From NCBI RefSeq assembly GCF_028372415.1, contig NC_092877.1, positions 213,520,116 through 213,584,115 of the forward strand: 64,000 nt of DNA, given 5' to 3'. Below, in pieces: positions 10,825-22,462 of this stretch. Below the pieces are notes generated by a model that saw only the letters and a list, made by a program, of their open reading frames with translations, had not been told where the DNA came from and made no database searches. The position numbers and the translations under genes were made by a program. Source of the stretch: Notamacropus eugenii (taxonomy: Eukaryota; Chordata; Mammalia; Diprotodontia; Macropodidae). Numbering within the stretch: position 1 is the first letter of the stretch; each line of letters begins with the position of its first letter.

Positions 10825-12561
10825 CTCCATCTATCTATCTATCTTTCTTCTCCAACAACCCTAACACTGAGAAAGGTCTCATGAGTTAGAAATATCATCT
10901 TTCCATGTAGGAATATAAACAGTTTGACTTTAAAAAGTCTTTTATGATTTCTCTTTCCTGTTTATCTTTCCATGCTTCTCTTGATTCTTATATTTGAATG
11001 TCAGATTTTCTATTAAGCTGTTGTCTTTTCATCAAGAATGTTTGAAAAGCTTCTATTTCATTGAATTTCCATTTTTCCCCTTTAGGATTATAATCAGTTT
11101 TGCTGGGTAGATGATCCCTTACTGTAGAAACTGCTAAATGTTGTGCTATCCTGATTGTATTTCCACAATATTTGAATTCTTTCTTTCTGACTGATTGTAA
11201 TATTTTCTCCTTGACCAGGGAACTCTGGAATTTGGCTATGATATTCCTAGGAGTTTTCCCTTCAGGATCTCTTTCCAGAGGCAGTTGGTGGATTCTTTCC
11301 ATTTCTATTTTACCCTCTGGTTCTAGAATATCAGGGCAATTGTCCTTGATAATTTCTGGAAAGATGATGTCTAGGCTCTTCTTTTTATCATGCCTTACAG
11401 GTAGTCCATTAATTTTTAATTACCTCTCCTGAATCTATTATCCAGGTGAGTGTTTTTTCCAATGAACTATGTAACATTGTTTTCTTTTTTTTCATTATTT
11501 TGGTTCTATTTTATAATTTCTTCATTTCTCATAGTCATTATCTTCCATTTACTCCATTCTAATTTTGAAGGAATTGTTTTCTTCAGTGAGCTTCTGGGCC
11601 TCCTTTTCCATTTGGTCAGTTCTGCTTTTTAAGGCATTCTTCTCATTTTGGATTTTGACTTTCTGGATTTCTTTTGCCATTTGGGTTTGTCTATTTTTTA
11701 AGGTGTCATTTTCTTCAGTATTTTTGGGGGTCTCCTTCAGCAATCTGGTGACTTGATTTTCATGATTTTCTTGCATCACTCTCATTTCTCTTCCCAATTT
11801 TCCTCTACTTTTCTTATGTGATTTTCAAAATCCTTTTTGAGATCTTCCATGACCTGTGGTCAATTCATATTCTTCTTGGAGGCTTTTGATGTAGGAACTT
11901 TGGCTCTGCTGTCCTCTGGTTATATGTCCTGGTCTTCCTAGTCACAAAAATAAGATTTCATGTCTGAGTTCTTTTATGATGTTACTTATCTTCCCAACCA
12001 AATACATGACTTTCTTACTCTTTGTCAAGGTAGGACTCTGATTCCAGTAGATGTGGGTGTACAATCCCATGTTTCAGGGATTTTGTATCAGCCACACAAT
12101 TCCCCACTGTCTGTGGGCCTTTTCTGCTGCTTCTACTGCCTCTCCTATCACTACCCCTACCACTATCTCCAACATCCTGTGGTTGAGGCTGGACCAGCCA
12201 GACTACATGCTCCTCTTTCATCCAGTTCCCACAGTTTTCCCACTGAACTTTTTGGCATTTGTGGGAGAACTTTGGAAACTGCCACAGCTGCCAATGACTC
12301 AGTGCCTGGAGGACTAGTCTGATCTCTGTGCTGATGTGGCTTATGCTGGAGGGCTCCCTGGTCTGCTCCTTGCCTGATGTAATAGACCCTTCTTGTTGAC
12401 ATTCCAAGTTGTCTTGGGCTGGAGATTTGTTTCACTCTGTTATTTTGTGTATTCTGTAGCTCTTGAATTTATTTAGAATTATTTTTTACACGTATTTGAA
12501 GGGCTTTGGGAGAGAGCTCAGGGAAGTTCCTGCTTTTACTCTGCCATCTTGGCTCTGCCTC
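10430..12561 (-). mobile_element. L1/HAL1 LINE, 5' part, antisense
   Basis: The element's 5' end is at 12561 (reverse of GAGGCAGAGCCAAGATGG). Reading on the minus strand come a 5' UTR (12561 to about 11850), an ORF1 (about 11850 to 10985) and the post-ORF1 region, with a tetranucleotide tract at 10723-10845 and then sequence matching the plus-strand HAL1 at 36640-36920. ORF1 survives as two blocks: the coiled coil (11797-11549) and the C-terminal RNA-binding part (11302-10988, with PRNIIAKFQSS and YCGNTIRI). Nothing of ORF2 is seen. The copy stops near 10430 without a poly(A). HAL1 or truncated L1 cannot be told apart here. Confidence 0.75.
10723..10845 (+). repeat. (CCAT)n(CTAT)n microsatellite
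   Basis: About 15 CCAT units followed by about 15 CTAT units, the latter with one interruption. It lies inside the antisense L1/HAL1, at the spot after ORF1 where other copies carry different microsatellites. The frame running through it ([15 protein letters not shown]) is not a gene. Confidence 0.95.
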
Positions 12562-13135
12562 TAGAATATTATTTAAAAAACTGCAGAAAAGGAAAAAACA
12601 AAACACTTCAGTATATAGAAAAAGAAAGCCTACATGAAGATTACCCATCGTTTTTAGAAAAAAAGAGGCAGTGGTTGTGGAAGAAAAAATATCAACTTAG
12701 TAATGTAAAAAAAAAATTTTCTCTTTCTTCCTACTCTCCTTCATTGAAGAGTTTTGAACTGGTTCTATTATACCAAAGGAGATCAACCTTGGATTTTATT
12801 GAAGAATAAAGAAAAGACCTCTGCTTCCTTTTTCTCCTCATGCAAAGGAAATGTCTTCAACTATGACCAGTCATAGAAGAGAACACTGGTGTCCTTGGTT
12901 GATCAAAAGTCATGAGTCAAAACCTTAACCTAAAGAAAGAGTCTGGCCTAAAGAAAGATCCTCTGGGCAAGTTAAATTGAGGAAAAGAAATTAAAGTGAC
13001 CACCAAAAGAGTGAAACATAGTTCAATTCCTAGGATTTGTCAACACAAATGAGCAAAAAGAAAGAGGATTTTATGATGCCAAGGATGACTAAAACCAGTC
13101 CAGAAAAGAACAGCAGCTTGACAATATCTACAGTC

Positions 13136-13138
<3 letters not shown>

Positions 13139-13193
<55 letters not shown>
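13139..13193 (+). repeat. (AC)n microsatellite
   Basis: Perfect AC repeat of about 27 units within the old L1 ORF1 region. Confidence 0.95.
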
Positions 13194-13195
<2 letters not shown>

Positions 13196-15878
13196 TTGCC
13201 TAGAAGAACAATTACAATTCTTGGAAGAAAATATGCAAGAATTTTTTTAATTATGAAAGGAAATTTAACTGAAGAAGAAATACTTTAAAAAAGAATCAGT
13301 GTCTTAACAGAATAGATACAGAATCTTATGCTAGTATCAAATTCCCTAAAAATCAGACTAGGGGCAAATGGAAATTAATGTCTGCAGGAGACATCAAGAA
13401 TTCTTAAAATGAAGTCTAGAAAGTGAGAAGATAAAAAAAGATTTAAGATCTCTTACATTAAAAACAACTGACATAGAAAGTAGATCAAGGAGTGATAAAT
13501 TAAGTATCAATGGATAACAAATTCCATTATCAAAAATAAAAGAATCTGGACATAGTATTTCAAGAAATCATTAAGTTGCAAAGAAGACTGACCAGCCTCA
13601 TTATAATAAAAGGACAATATGAAAATAGAAAGAATTCACTGATTAACTCCTAAAATAAGCACCAAAATGTAAACTACCAGAAATGTCATTGCCAAAACTG
13701 AGAGCTTCCAGCATGAAACAATCCACCATCACCCCACAAAACAAAATTACAAGAAGGTAGAAATAGTTCAAATATCAAAAACCAAACTCAGGATTACACA
13801 CAATTTCAAATTTACCAACATGAAGGAACAGAGAACCTGGAATAAGACATTCTAAAAAGCAAAAATCAGGTTCTACAACCACATGTAAGTTACCCAGAAA
13901 AACTCAGCAGGATCCTACATGGGAGAAAATGCATTTTCAATGAAATAGAGGAATTGCGAACATTCCTGATGGAAAAGAACTTTGAAACACAAATATGGGA
14001 GTCAAAAGCAAAATAAGGTAAATACAAGCAAAGAACTGAAATGTCTATGTAAAGATCAAATGTTTCCATTTTAGTTGAACATAGGAAAAAGGGTATAAAG
14101 GTTCTTTCAGAATCCTGAAGTTACATAGGATCATAAAATTAATCAATTAAAACAGAAGACCAATAAATAGTTTTGTTATATTGAAAAATGTTATAAGAAA
14201 AATGAGAAGAGAGGGAGGTGAGGCTACATTGTGGGCAAATGAGAGGAAAGATGGGTGATTTGTGTATACACATAATTGGGTTGTTCAAGGATAACTGTAT
14301 ACAAACATAGTTTGGGAGGGTGTAGGCAGCACTTGAATATCATTTTCATTTTACAAACACATTCATTCACATACACACATTTGATACAGTTACACATTCA
14401 ACTCAACAGGGATATAGATATAACAGAAAGAGGAGAAAACGGTTAGATTTGGAGAGGGATCAGTCATAAATGGAACAAAATCCCATCTTGGAAAAGGTCT
14501 AAGTAAAAAGGTTAGCAGGAAAAAAATAAAAGATAATAACTTGAAATAAATAGGCAGTAAATGATATAAAGAAGAAACAGTATAAGAGAATACCATGAAG
14601 GTAAGCAATTATGCATCATGACTGTGAATTTAAATAGGATGAATTAACCCACAAAAGAGAAAATGCTAACAAAATGCATTATCAAGCACAATTCAACAAT
14701 ATGCTGTCCCCCCCCCCCCCAAAAAAGTATGTGAAACAGAGACACATACAGCTGAACGTAAAAAGTGGGAATATAAATTATGATTTCAGACAAGACAATA
14801 GCAGAAATACATTTAATTAAAACAGATAAAGAGGGAAACTACATTTTGATAAAAAGTAATATAGAAAATGAATTTATTTTAATATTTAACATATATGTAA
14901 TCAAGGTATAGCTTCTAAATACACATAAAGGAAATATTAGGTTCTAAAAGAAAAAAGTCTGGATTACAAGAAGAAATAGAGAGGAAAACTGTTAAGTTAT
15001 TTAGTAATTTTAAAAGTTTCTAAAGGAAAAATAAATTAGTTTAAAGGTGAGACAGAGAGCAAACTGTAGAAGTGGGGGTCCTCAATTTACCACAGCTGAT
15101 TTTAGATAAATCTGAAAAAAAAAAGACAGAAATTAAATACCTGATAGAATTTTAGAAACATGTTAGATAACGAATGACTTTTTAGTGGAAAAAGAAAGGA
15201 ACATATATATTTCTCAGCTGTGTGTGACACCGAAAAATTTATCCTGGTTTAAGACATAAAAATCACAAATAAATGCAGAAAAGAAGATGTATGCTATCTA
15301 TCCTTTGTTAACCATACCATAATAAAAATATATCAAAGAGCTGTTGAAAAATAATAAAATAAACTGAAGACTAAACTTAATCCTAATGAATCAATGGTTC
15401 AAAAAAAAAACAAAAAACCCCAGATTATTGAATCTTCTCCAATGTCCTGCTGTGCATATGACATTTTTCATTTATATTTAAGTATAACATTTAAGATTAT
15501 GTTTCCTTTTGTCTTATGTATTTAAGTTTTAGTATTTCTCTAAAATAAAAGAAAGATTTAAAAAACAAATTATAGAAATGACAAATAATTAAAACAACAG
15601 TGAAACAGCATAACAAAAATTTGGGAATTAAGTCAAAACAGTCCCTGCTGGAAAAATATGTATTTCTAAACACATAAAAAAGAGTGAGCATATCAACAAG
15701 TTGAGAATAAAACTAGATACTAGGAAGCCAGCATAATAAAACACCTCAATTAAACACCAGAATAGAAATCTTAGAAATCAAAGAAGAGATTAACAATACT
15801 GAAAACAAAAACAAAACATAATTGAGTTACTACCTAAGACTGCGATTTGCTTTTACTTTTTTTAAACAATTAGCAAAC

Positions 15879-15879
<1 letters not shown>

Positions 15880-15936
<57 letters not shown>
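15880..15936 (+). repeat. (AT)n microsatellite
   Basis: TA repeat of about 28 units with one C interruption, inside old L1 ORF2 sequence. Confidence 0.95.
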
Positions 15937-15938
<2 letters not shown>

Positions 15939-16358
15939 CTATTGTCTAGCTATAAGCTGAAAAGAAGCAAAGGGGAAATAAATAACATTATCAGTTTCAA
16001 AACTGAGAGAGTTCATGAAAAATAAGGAAAAATGAAAAGGTATTTTTGTAAATTATTTTGCCCTACTCTATAGCATAAAACCAACAAATTAAGTGAAATT
16101 GATGAATTTTTTAAAATATAAAATACTCAAATTAACAGAACAAGTAATAGCAAATTTAAACAACCCAATTTCAGCAGAAGAAACTGAACAAGTTATTAAA
16201 GAAATTCCAAAGGAAAATTTCCAGGATAATATGGATTAACAAGTGAATTTTATTAAACATTCAAATAGTAATTAATTCCAATATTATATAAACTGAAAAA
16301 ACCCCACAAAAGACAGGATCCTACCAAATTCCTTCTAAATCACAGATATGGTCTTGAT

Positions 16359-16913
16359 GTCATTGTTCATTTGTTGTTTTCAAAGAAGAAAAATGACCTC
16401 ACAGTGTGATGTCTTGATTTATGTGTGAATTGGATTTAAGTGAAACAGGATTGCAGAAAGTCATCAGTCTCAGTCTCTCTTCCAAAGTAATTGAAGTTCA
16501 CTGGCAAGACAAAGGTCAATGTGAGTAGCAGTGGTTCAGGATGCAGTAAATGACCCTCATGTCTTAGGTATCCTACAAAGCTCTAAGTGTTCCAACAGCA
16601 CCTTTTGCAACCATCTTCATCGATGTTTGAACAAATTGTTCTTATCTGCCCATTCCACCAGGGGAAGTCTTCACAGCCTTGGGGTAGATACCCCCCCTAA
16701 CTCGGATCAGTCCAATTGATTACCCTCAAATTGGTTTAGCCCTCACCAAGATAGTTTACTGGGGTGTGACTGCTATACATGCTACACCTTCTTAGAGCCA
16801 CAGGTGAGAGTTGAGTGCCAGGTAGAAGTTAAAAGTGGATAAGCAGCCCTAAAAAGGGTTCAGCAAGCCTTTACACCAGAGGTACTACTCCTCCTTGAAC
16901 ATTCCATACACAT
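16359..16913 (-). mobile_element. RTE-tailed non-autonomous element
   Basis: About 555 bp closely related to 60775-61312 (same strand) and 41440-41935 (opposite strand). Shared landmarks in order are TGAATTGGATTTAAGTGA, CAGTGGTTCAGGATGCAG, GTTTACTGGGGTGTGACTGC and GCAGCCCTAAAAAGGG. The element's 3' end is at the low coordinate (GTTTTCAAAGAAGAAAAATG, reverse of an RTE-type tail). It interrupts L1 ORF2 sequence with an imperfect duplication (GATATGGTCTTGAT against GATATGTGACACAT). No protein is encoded. Confidence 0.7.
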
Positions 16914-18492
16914 GATATGTGACACATGAGCCAGGGAGAGTTAAATCAGAAAAAGAAAACCATAGACCATATCTTTAATGAACACTGATGTAAACATATT
17001 AAATGAAATGTTAGCAAAAAATAAAATGGAATCACAAAGATGATACACTATGAACAGTTTGGATTTGTATCAGTAACTTTGGATTGTTATATAATTATTC
17101 ATATTAATAAAAATCAACAAAAGCATATGATCATATCAATAGATGAAGAAAAAATTTTGACAATTTATAACATCTATTTCTGTGAAAATGTTAGACATTT
17201 AATGAATAAATAGACCTTTCCTTAAGATCACAAATAGCATATGTCTAAAATCAAGAGCTACCATTACGTGTAACAAAAATAAACTATAATCCTTTCTAAT
17301 AAAATCATAGACAAAACAAGAACGTCCACTCCTATTTGGCAAAGTACTAGAAATGCTGATTATAAGAATAAGACAGGGAAAGGAAACTGAGGTAAAATCA
17401 TAGATAAATAAGAAACAATTATCACATTTTGCAGATTATAAAATGATGTCCTTAAAGAATCCTGAACAGTCAACTAAAAAGTAATTGAAAAAAATGTTAT
17501 CAGTAAATTTGGAGAATAGAAAACAATTCTACACAAATCATCAGTATTTCTACAAAGTATCAATAAATACCCAAAGAAAGAGGTTAAAAAGAGAAATTCT
17601 ATATAAAATGTCTATAACATGTAAAATACTTGGTAATATTTGTGCCAAGATACACATAAGAACTCTGTAAATACAGCTACAAACCACTGTTTCCAGAAAT
17701 AGACAGATCTAAGTGATTGTGAAATTTTAATTTGTCATAATGATTATGAGTCAATATAAAAATGATAATTTATATAAACTAATTTGCAAATTAAATGCCA
17801 TATATCAATCAAAATACCAAAGGAGCATTTTGCAATAAGTACAAAAAAAAATAATGAAATACAGAAGGAAGCAAAAAAGGTCAAGAATCTCAAGAGAAAT
17901 AATGAAAAGGACTAAGGACAAAGGGAGACTGGCAGAGCCAAATTTCAAACTATACTATGAAGCAGAAATTCTCAAAACAATGTGATACTGGCTAAAAAAA
18001 AAATAGAGTTCAATTAATGGAACTGATTAGGTACAAAATATACAAAGGCAAATATATTTGGGGTGCAAGTACTCGATAAGCACAAAGACTTCAGCTCCTG
18101 GGATGAGGACTCACTATTTGACAAAAATCCACTGGGAAAATTGAACAAAAATGTAAAACACTTCACATCTTATACCATGATAAGCTCCAAAGGATATGTA
18201 GCCTGGATAGAAAAGATCACCTCTTCCTGTAATAGCCTCTCCAGACTTGAAAGGAGAGGTGGTGCTGTGTGGCTCCCACACCACCTTCTTCCGCGTCAGC
18301 AAGAGGTGCCTATGGGGCTGCCACTGAGGCTTGACTCTATGGTTAGAACTAGACAGAGGAGCACTATGACTATGTTGGCCTCAGTGGAGGTACAAAAATA
18401 ATAGATAAGAAAGCTTATTTTATAAAACGACTCTTCAATCAAGTATAATTGTTTGATGCTTGTTGGCATCTAAACCTCTTTGTGTTTCCACT

Positions 18493-19346
18493 ATGCCATC
18501 AGCAACCATAGATCATAGTCAAAAAATTTGTGAAGTTTGGGTTTGCAATGTGAATGATGAGAAGAAGAAAATTCATCAAGTTATATGGAAGTATAACTAT
18601 GTTGCTATGGACACCGAGTTTCCAGGTGTGGTTGCAAGACCCATTAGAGAATTCAGAAGTAATACTATCAACACCCACTATTGAGATATAATGTAGACTT
18701 GCTCAAGATAATTCAGTGTGGATTAAGATTTATGAATGAGCAAGGAGAATACCCTCTAGGAACTTCAACGTGGCAGTTCAACTTCAAGTTTAATTTAATG
18801 GAGGACATGTATGCCCAGGACTCCACAAAGCTCCTACTGACTTCAGGAGTCCAGTTTTAAAGCATGAGGAAGAAGGGATTGAGACACAGTATTTTGCAGA
18901 ACTAATCATGACATCGGACATTGTGCTGTGTGAGGGAGTCAAGTGACTTTCATTTCACAGTGGTTATGACTTTGGCCATTTAATTAAAATCCTGACCAAC
19001 TCTAACTTACCTAAAGAAGGGCTGGACTTCTTTGAGATCCTCCAACTGTTCTTCCCAGTCATCTATGATGTCAAATACCTCATGGGAGCTGCAAGAATCT
19101 CAAGGGTGGCCTGTGAGAGGTGGCCAAGCAGCTGGAGTTGGAGCATACAGGATCGCAGCACCAGGCCAGATCTGATTCATTATTGACAGGAATGGCCTTT
19201 TTTTCAAAATGACAGAAACATTCTTTGAAGATCACATCAATGATGCCAAGTACTATGGACACTTGTACAGCCTTGGTTCGGCCTCCTCCTATGTGCAGAA
19301 TGGTATGGGGAATGCATATGAAGAGCAGGACAGCAAGCAGTCATGA
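18493..19346 (+). pseudogene. CNOT7: CNOT7 (CAF1 deadenylase) processed pseudogene
   Basis: CNOT7 is the DEDD-type 3' exonuclease of the CCR4-NOT complex that shortens mRNA poly(A) tails; the functional protein has 285 residues. The copy spans its whole coding length without introns, from ATGCCATCAGCAACC to a stop after a codon run ending KQS, so it is a retrocopy. Visible blocks are HSQKICEVW, YVAMDTEFPGVVARP (first catalytic Asp/Glu), LTFMNEQGEYP-like, HSGYDFGHLIKILT, LFFPVIYDVKYL and EDHINDAKYYGHLY. It is dead: about 4 bases are lost after FRSN near 18666, the Trp of GVKWLSFH is a TGA, and there are further shifts. The CNOT7 ending (AYEEQDSKQS) excludes CNOT8. A GC-rich stretch from about 18240 is probably 5' UTR and 19347-19630 may be 3' UTR. 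It sits within an old L1. Confidence 0.92.
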
Positions 19347-19639
19347 CATGAGATGGATGCACAACAGGGCTCAGTATTTGGAGTTACACATGTGCTTGTA
19401 TATAGGTTTTATCTCTAGTTAAATTTTTTGGACAGTGGACAATAAGGCTTTTCTTTCTTTTTTTTAACCCTTTTTTCTCAAATCATTTTCTCCTTTGTAT
19501 TTCAGTATTAATAATGACCATTCCTTCCACAGATGCTGATAAGTAGAAGAGTGTTTAGGTTAAATTTGACTACAGAATTAATCCATCTGTTAGCAAACAT
19601 GTATGGCCAAGGGGAACATCCATATCACATTCAATTTTT

Positions 19640-20606
19640 GGTAAACGTATCTAGTCGGTCTTAGTTTGTACCCCACATCTATTCCCTCCATTACCAGATT
19701 AACAAGCACTGACTATAATTTATTGCCCTGTTTCATGTCTGTCCTTTCCAGTATACAAGAGTCTTAGTTATTTGACATTGTGGACCATCAATTTTGCACT
19801 TTAGAGAGTGACTCAGATCCACCGTTCAAGCTCAGAATGCTCTACCACAGGTCAGGTACAAATACTCCTTATGAATTTTTGGGATGGATGCTCCAGATTT
19901 GTGTATCCTTTGTTGTCCTGTTGTTTCTTTGAGCTGTCTCAATTCTGCTTTGCTCTTAAAGCACAGCACTTTTTCTGAAGTGGGCATGCCATGCTGAGAA
20001 GTCCTATGCCAGTGTCTCCCATGTCACACAATCAATTCCAAAGTCTTAAGAGACACATTGAGAGGGTCTGTATCATTATTTCTGACCACCATGTAAATGC
20101 TTGCCTTGTGTGAGTTCTCCATAAAATAGTCTTTTTGGGAAATGTACATTTTACATTCAAACAGTGTGGCCAGTCCATTGGAGTTGTGCTCTCTGAAGCA
20201 GAGTTTGAATGCTTGGCAGTTTAGTTCAAGTAAGGACCTCATTGTCTGGTACCTTATCCTGCCAGGTGATTTTCAGAATCTCCCTAAGGTGATTCAAATG
20301 GAAACAATTCACTTTCCTGGCATGGCGCTGGTATACTGTCCTTGTTTCACAGGCATACAGCAATGAAATCAGCACAATAGCTCTGTATACCTTCAGTTTG
20401 GTAGTCAGCTTATACTTCGTCTCTCCTTTTCCTGCAGAACCTCCTAAACACTAAGCTGGCTTCAGCAAATGTGTGCATCAACCTTATAATCAATGTGTAC
20501 ATCCCTGGAAAGTATACTACCGAGGTAAGTGAGCTTATCCACAGCATTCAGAACTTCTCCATTTATTGCAACTGATGGTTCTACATAAGAATGGTGTACT
20601 GGTGGC
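19640..20606 (-). mobile_element. RTE LINE, C-terminal end and 3' UTR, antisense
   Basis: The minus-strand frame from about 20590 to 20462 reads INGEVLNAVDKLTYLGSILSRDVHIDYKVDAHI, in pieces typical of the C-terminal part of RTE reverse transcriptases (VDK-TYLGS-LSR motif). Further downstream (20450 to 20000) the antisense wording AGCTCTGTATACCTTCAG, CATGGCGCTGGTATACTGTC and GTGTGAGTTCTCCATAAAAT belongs to the same family. The 5' part is missing. The lower boundary is not sharp. Confidence 0.7.
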
Positions 20607-20696
20607 TGATCCAAATCACTACTAATTATAGAAATACAAATTAGAGCATTTTGAAGATTCCACCTCATACCCATCAGATTAGCAAAGTAGATGATA

Positions 20697-20723
20697 GACA
20701 AATAGACAGACAGACAGACAGAC

Positions 20724-20774
<51 letters not shown>

Positions 20775-20798
20775 CAGATAGATAGACAGATAGATAGA
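20697..20798 (+). repeat. (GACA)n(GATA)n microsatellite
   Basis: Starts as GACA units, turns into about 14 GATA units, and ends with mixed GACA/GATA. The opposite-strand frame (YLSIYLSI) through it is an artefact. Confidence 0.95.
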
Positions 20799-21043
20799 AG
20801 GTAAATAGATACTTTAAAAGGAAGGGCTGTGGGAAAACAAGCAAATTGGTGTACTATTGGTAGAACTGTTAGTGAGTCCAACTATTCTGGATAGCAATTT
20901 GGAATTGCTTCTACTCAGTTGGAATTGCTTCTACTAAAAGCTTCTACACTAGTTAACATACTCTTTGACCCAGCTACAACACTGTTGGCCTATATTCAAA
21001 AGTTTTCAAAGAAATAGGAAAAAATGTTATATACATACACACA

Positions 21044-21048
<5 letters not shown>

Positions 21049-21088
<40 letters not shown>
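21049..21088 (+). repeat. (TG)n microsatellite
   Basis: About 19 TG units in the L1 3' region. Confidence 0.95.
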
Positions 21089-21090
<2 letters not shown>

Positions 21091-21165
21091 AAAGTAATTC
21101 TTTTTGTGGTGGCAAATAAACTAGAACCAAAAGTGTCTAGGCATTGTCTTAAGTATACTCTGAAT

Positions 21166-21622
21166 TTTTAGAAAGGAAATGTCATAGATTTCTGAGAAAA
21201 GATAGGGAGGATCCCATTGCCTAAAATTCTACAGATTGAAGTTGGCTAGAAGAAAGTCATGATGATTTCAAGAATGAAATTCTCACCACAGGAACACAAA
21301 CAATTACAATAAAGGAAAAGGAAACACCTACATTAGAGATAATGCATATAAGCAGGCAATTGTGTAACTAACTTAAATGGCAAAATAACTTGTACAAAAA
21401 TAAGAAAAAGAAATTGAAGATGAAAGAGTGGTATGGTTCTATAGGAAAACATGATGTTGGTAAGGATAGAAGACACTGAAGCAATAGCAAGATGGGAGTT
21501 GGGACACAAGTTAAAGGTACTTTTGTTTACATTGTGTCCTTGGCATTAATCTATAATGTAAGAATCTTGCAGGTTAGTGTCTTCTTGTGGACAAGGACCC
21601 CTATAGATTAAATTATAGGCTG
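21166..21622. other. No recognisable feature
   Basis: About 450 bp of A-rich unique-looking DNA. It is the preintegration flank of the full-length L1 that follows. Confidence 0.5.
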
Positions 21623-22462
21623 AAGTTTCTGGTATAGACTTCCAGGAGCCTAAATGGTAGAGTAAACTGTAAGTGCTCTTACCCTTCCCTTGTTAACCTT
21701 GAAAAACACAGAGATATTTCCCCAGGAAAAATCCTGGAAGAGTGGAGCCAGCAGAAGGCATACAACAGTCTTTCAGCTCTGGGTCTAGAGAGATCGATGA
21801 GAAGAGTCCCTCTTGCTGTGGCTGAAAAGGACTAGTGCAGGACAAGAGGAGTCCCAACAAGCCCCACCTCAGAGGACCAGCAGGAGATCCTGAGCCCCAG
21901 GGGGGGTGGAGCTGGTACATGCCAACACCAGGACCCCAGGCATGTCTTAGCACAACTTGGGGAAATAGGCAGATACCAGAACAGATGGGATTCACTATCT
22001 GCAGGGTCGGCCTGTGCTTTAGCTGAAGAAGAAGAGACCTTCTGTGGCCAGACTCCTGGACTCCTCCCCCATACATCACTCCATGAATTCAGTATAACCC
22101 CAGTGAAACTCAAAAAGACTTCACCTGGCCTAAATCTTAGTACACATCAGCATTATATAGCTTCTAGCTAAAAGAACCAGAGGCCACAACACATTAAACC
22201 AGTAAGCAGGCCTCAAGCCCCCAGCACAGGAAGCATGGGACAGAGTCCTTTGTGCTCCAGAAGCAGAGATCCACTTTGAAAGCCAGGAAAAAAGGCAATC
22301 ACCACGAGCAAGAAGCAAATCAGAAAAGCAAAGACCATAGAATCTTACTGTGGGGAGAGGAAGATCAAAATACAAATTCAGAAGAGCACAGTGTTGACAA
22401 TATACCCACATCTGAAACCTGGGGAATATGAACTGAACTGGTCTTAAGTCCAAAAAGTAGTT

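Larger units (their letters stand above)
12562..18205 (+). mobile_element. Old L1 LINE, degenerate
   Basis: ORF1-like wording runs from about 13190 to 13980, where AACAACTGACATAGAAAGTAG corresponds to the segment coding TTDLENRSRR in better copies. ORF2-like sequence runs from about 14620 to 18205 and follows the L1 at 24-26.7 kb block by block, for example TGAATTTTATTAAACATTC at 16240 and GGGATGAGGACTCACTATTTG at 18100. No frame longer than about 110 codons remains. It carries an RTE-tailed element at 16359-16913 and an AT tract at 15880. Bases 12562-13130 are probably its 5' part but are too diverged to confirm. Its 3' end may resume at 20607. Confidence 0.6.
20607..21165 (+). mobile_element. 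L1 LINE 3' end
   Basis: AAATCACTACTAATTATAGA, CTCATACCCATCAGATTAGC, GGAAGGGCTGTGGGAAAAC, CTCTTTGACCCAGCTAC and TTTTTGTGGTGGCAAATAAAC follow the order at 27190-27530. It may be the tail of the old L1 that starts near 13 kb, with the CNOT7 copy and the RTE in between. It is expanded by two microsatellites (20697-20798 and 21049-21088). Confidence 0.65.

Noticed and set aside
10723-10845. Tandem 4-base repeats as a possible CRISPR or minisatellite array
   Set aside because: Units are 4 bp with no spacers; it is a plain microsatellite within a LINE.
12015-12407. Overlapping frames on both strands near 12.0-12.4 kb as genes
   Set aside because: They lie in the 5' UTR of the antisense L1/HAL1 and are not conserved with the frame at 34672-35043.
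18063-18401. 112-codon frame before the CNOT7 copy as a separate gene
   Set aside because: It runs from L1 ORF2 sequence into the probable CNOT7 leader; no protein match.
20462-20881. 139-codon minus-strand frame as a complete gene
   Set aside because: Half is a GATA-type microsatellite (YLSIYLSI) in L1 sequence, half the C-terminal piece of an RTE LINE; the join is accidental.
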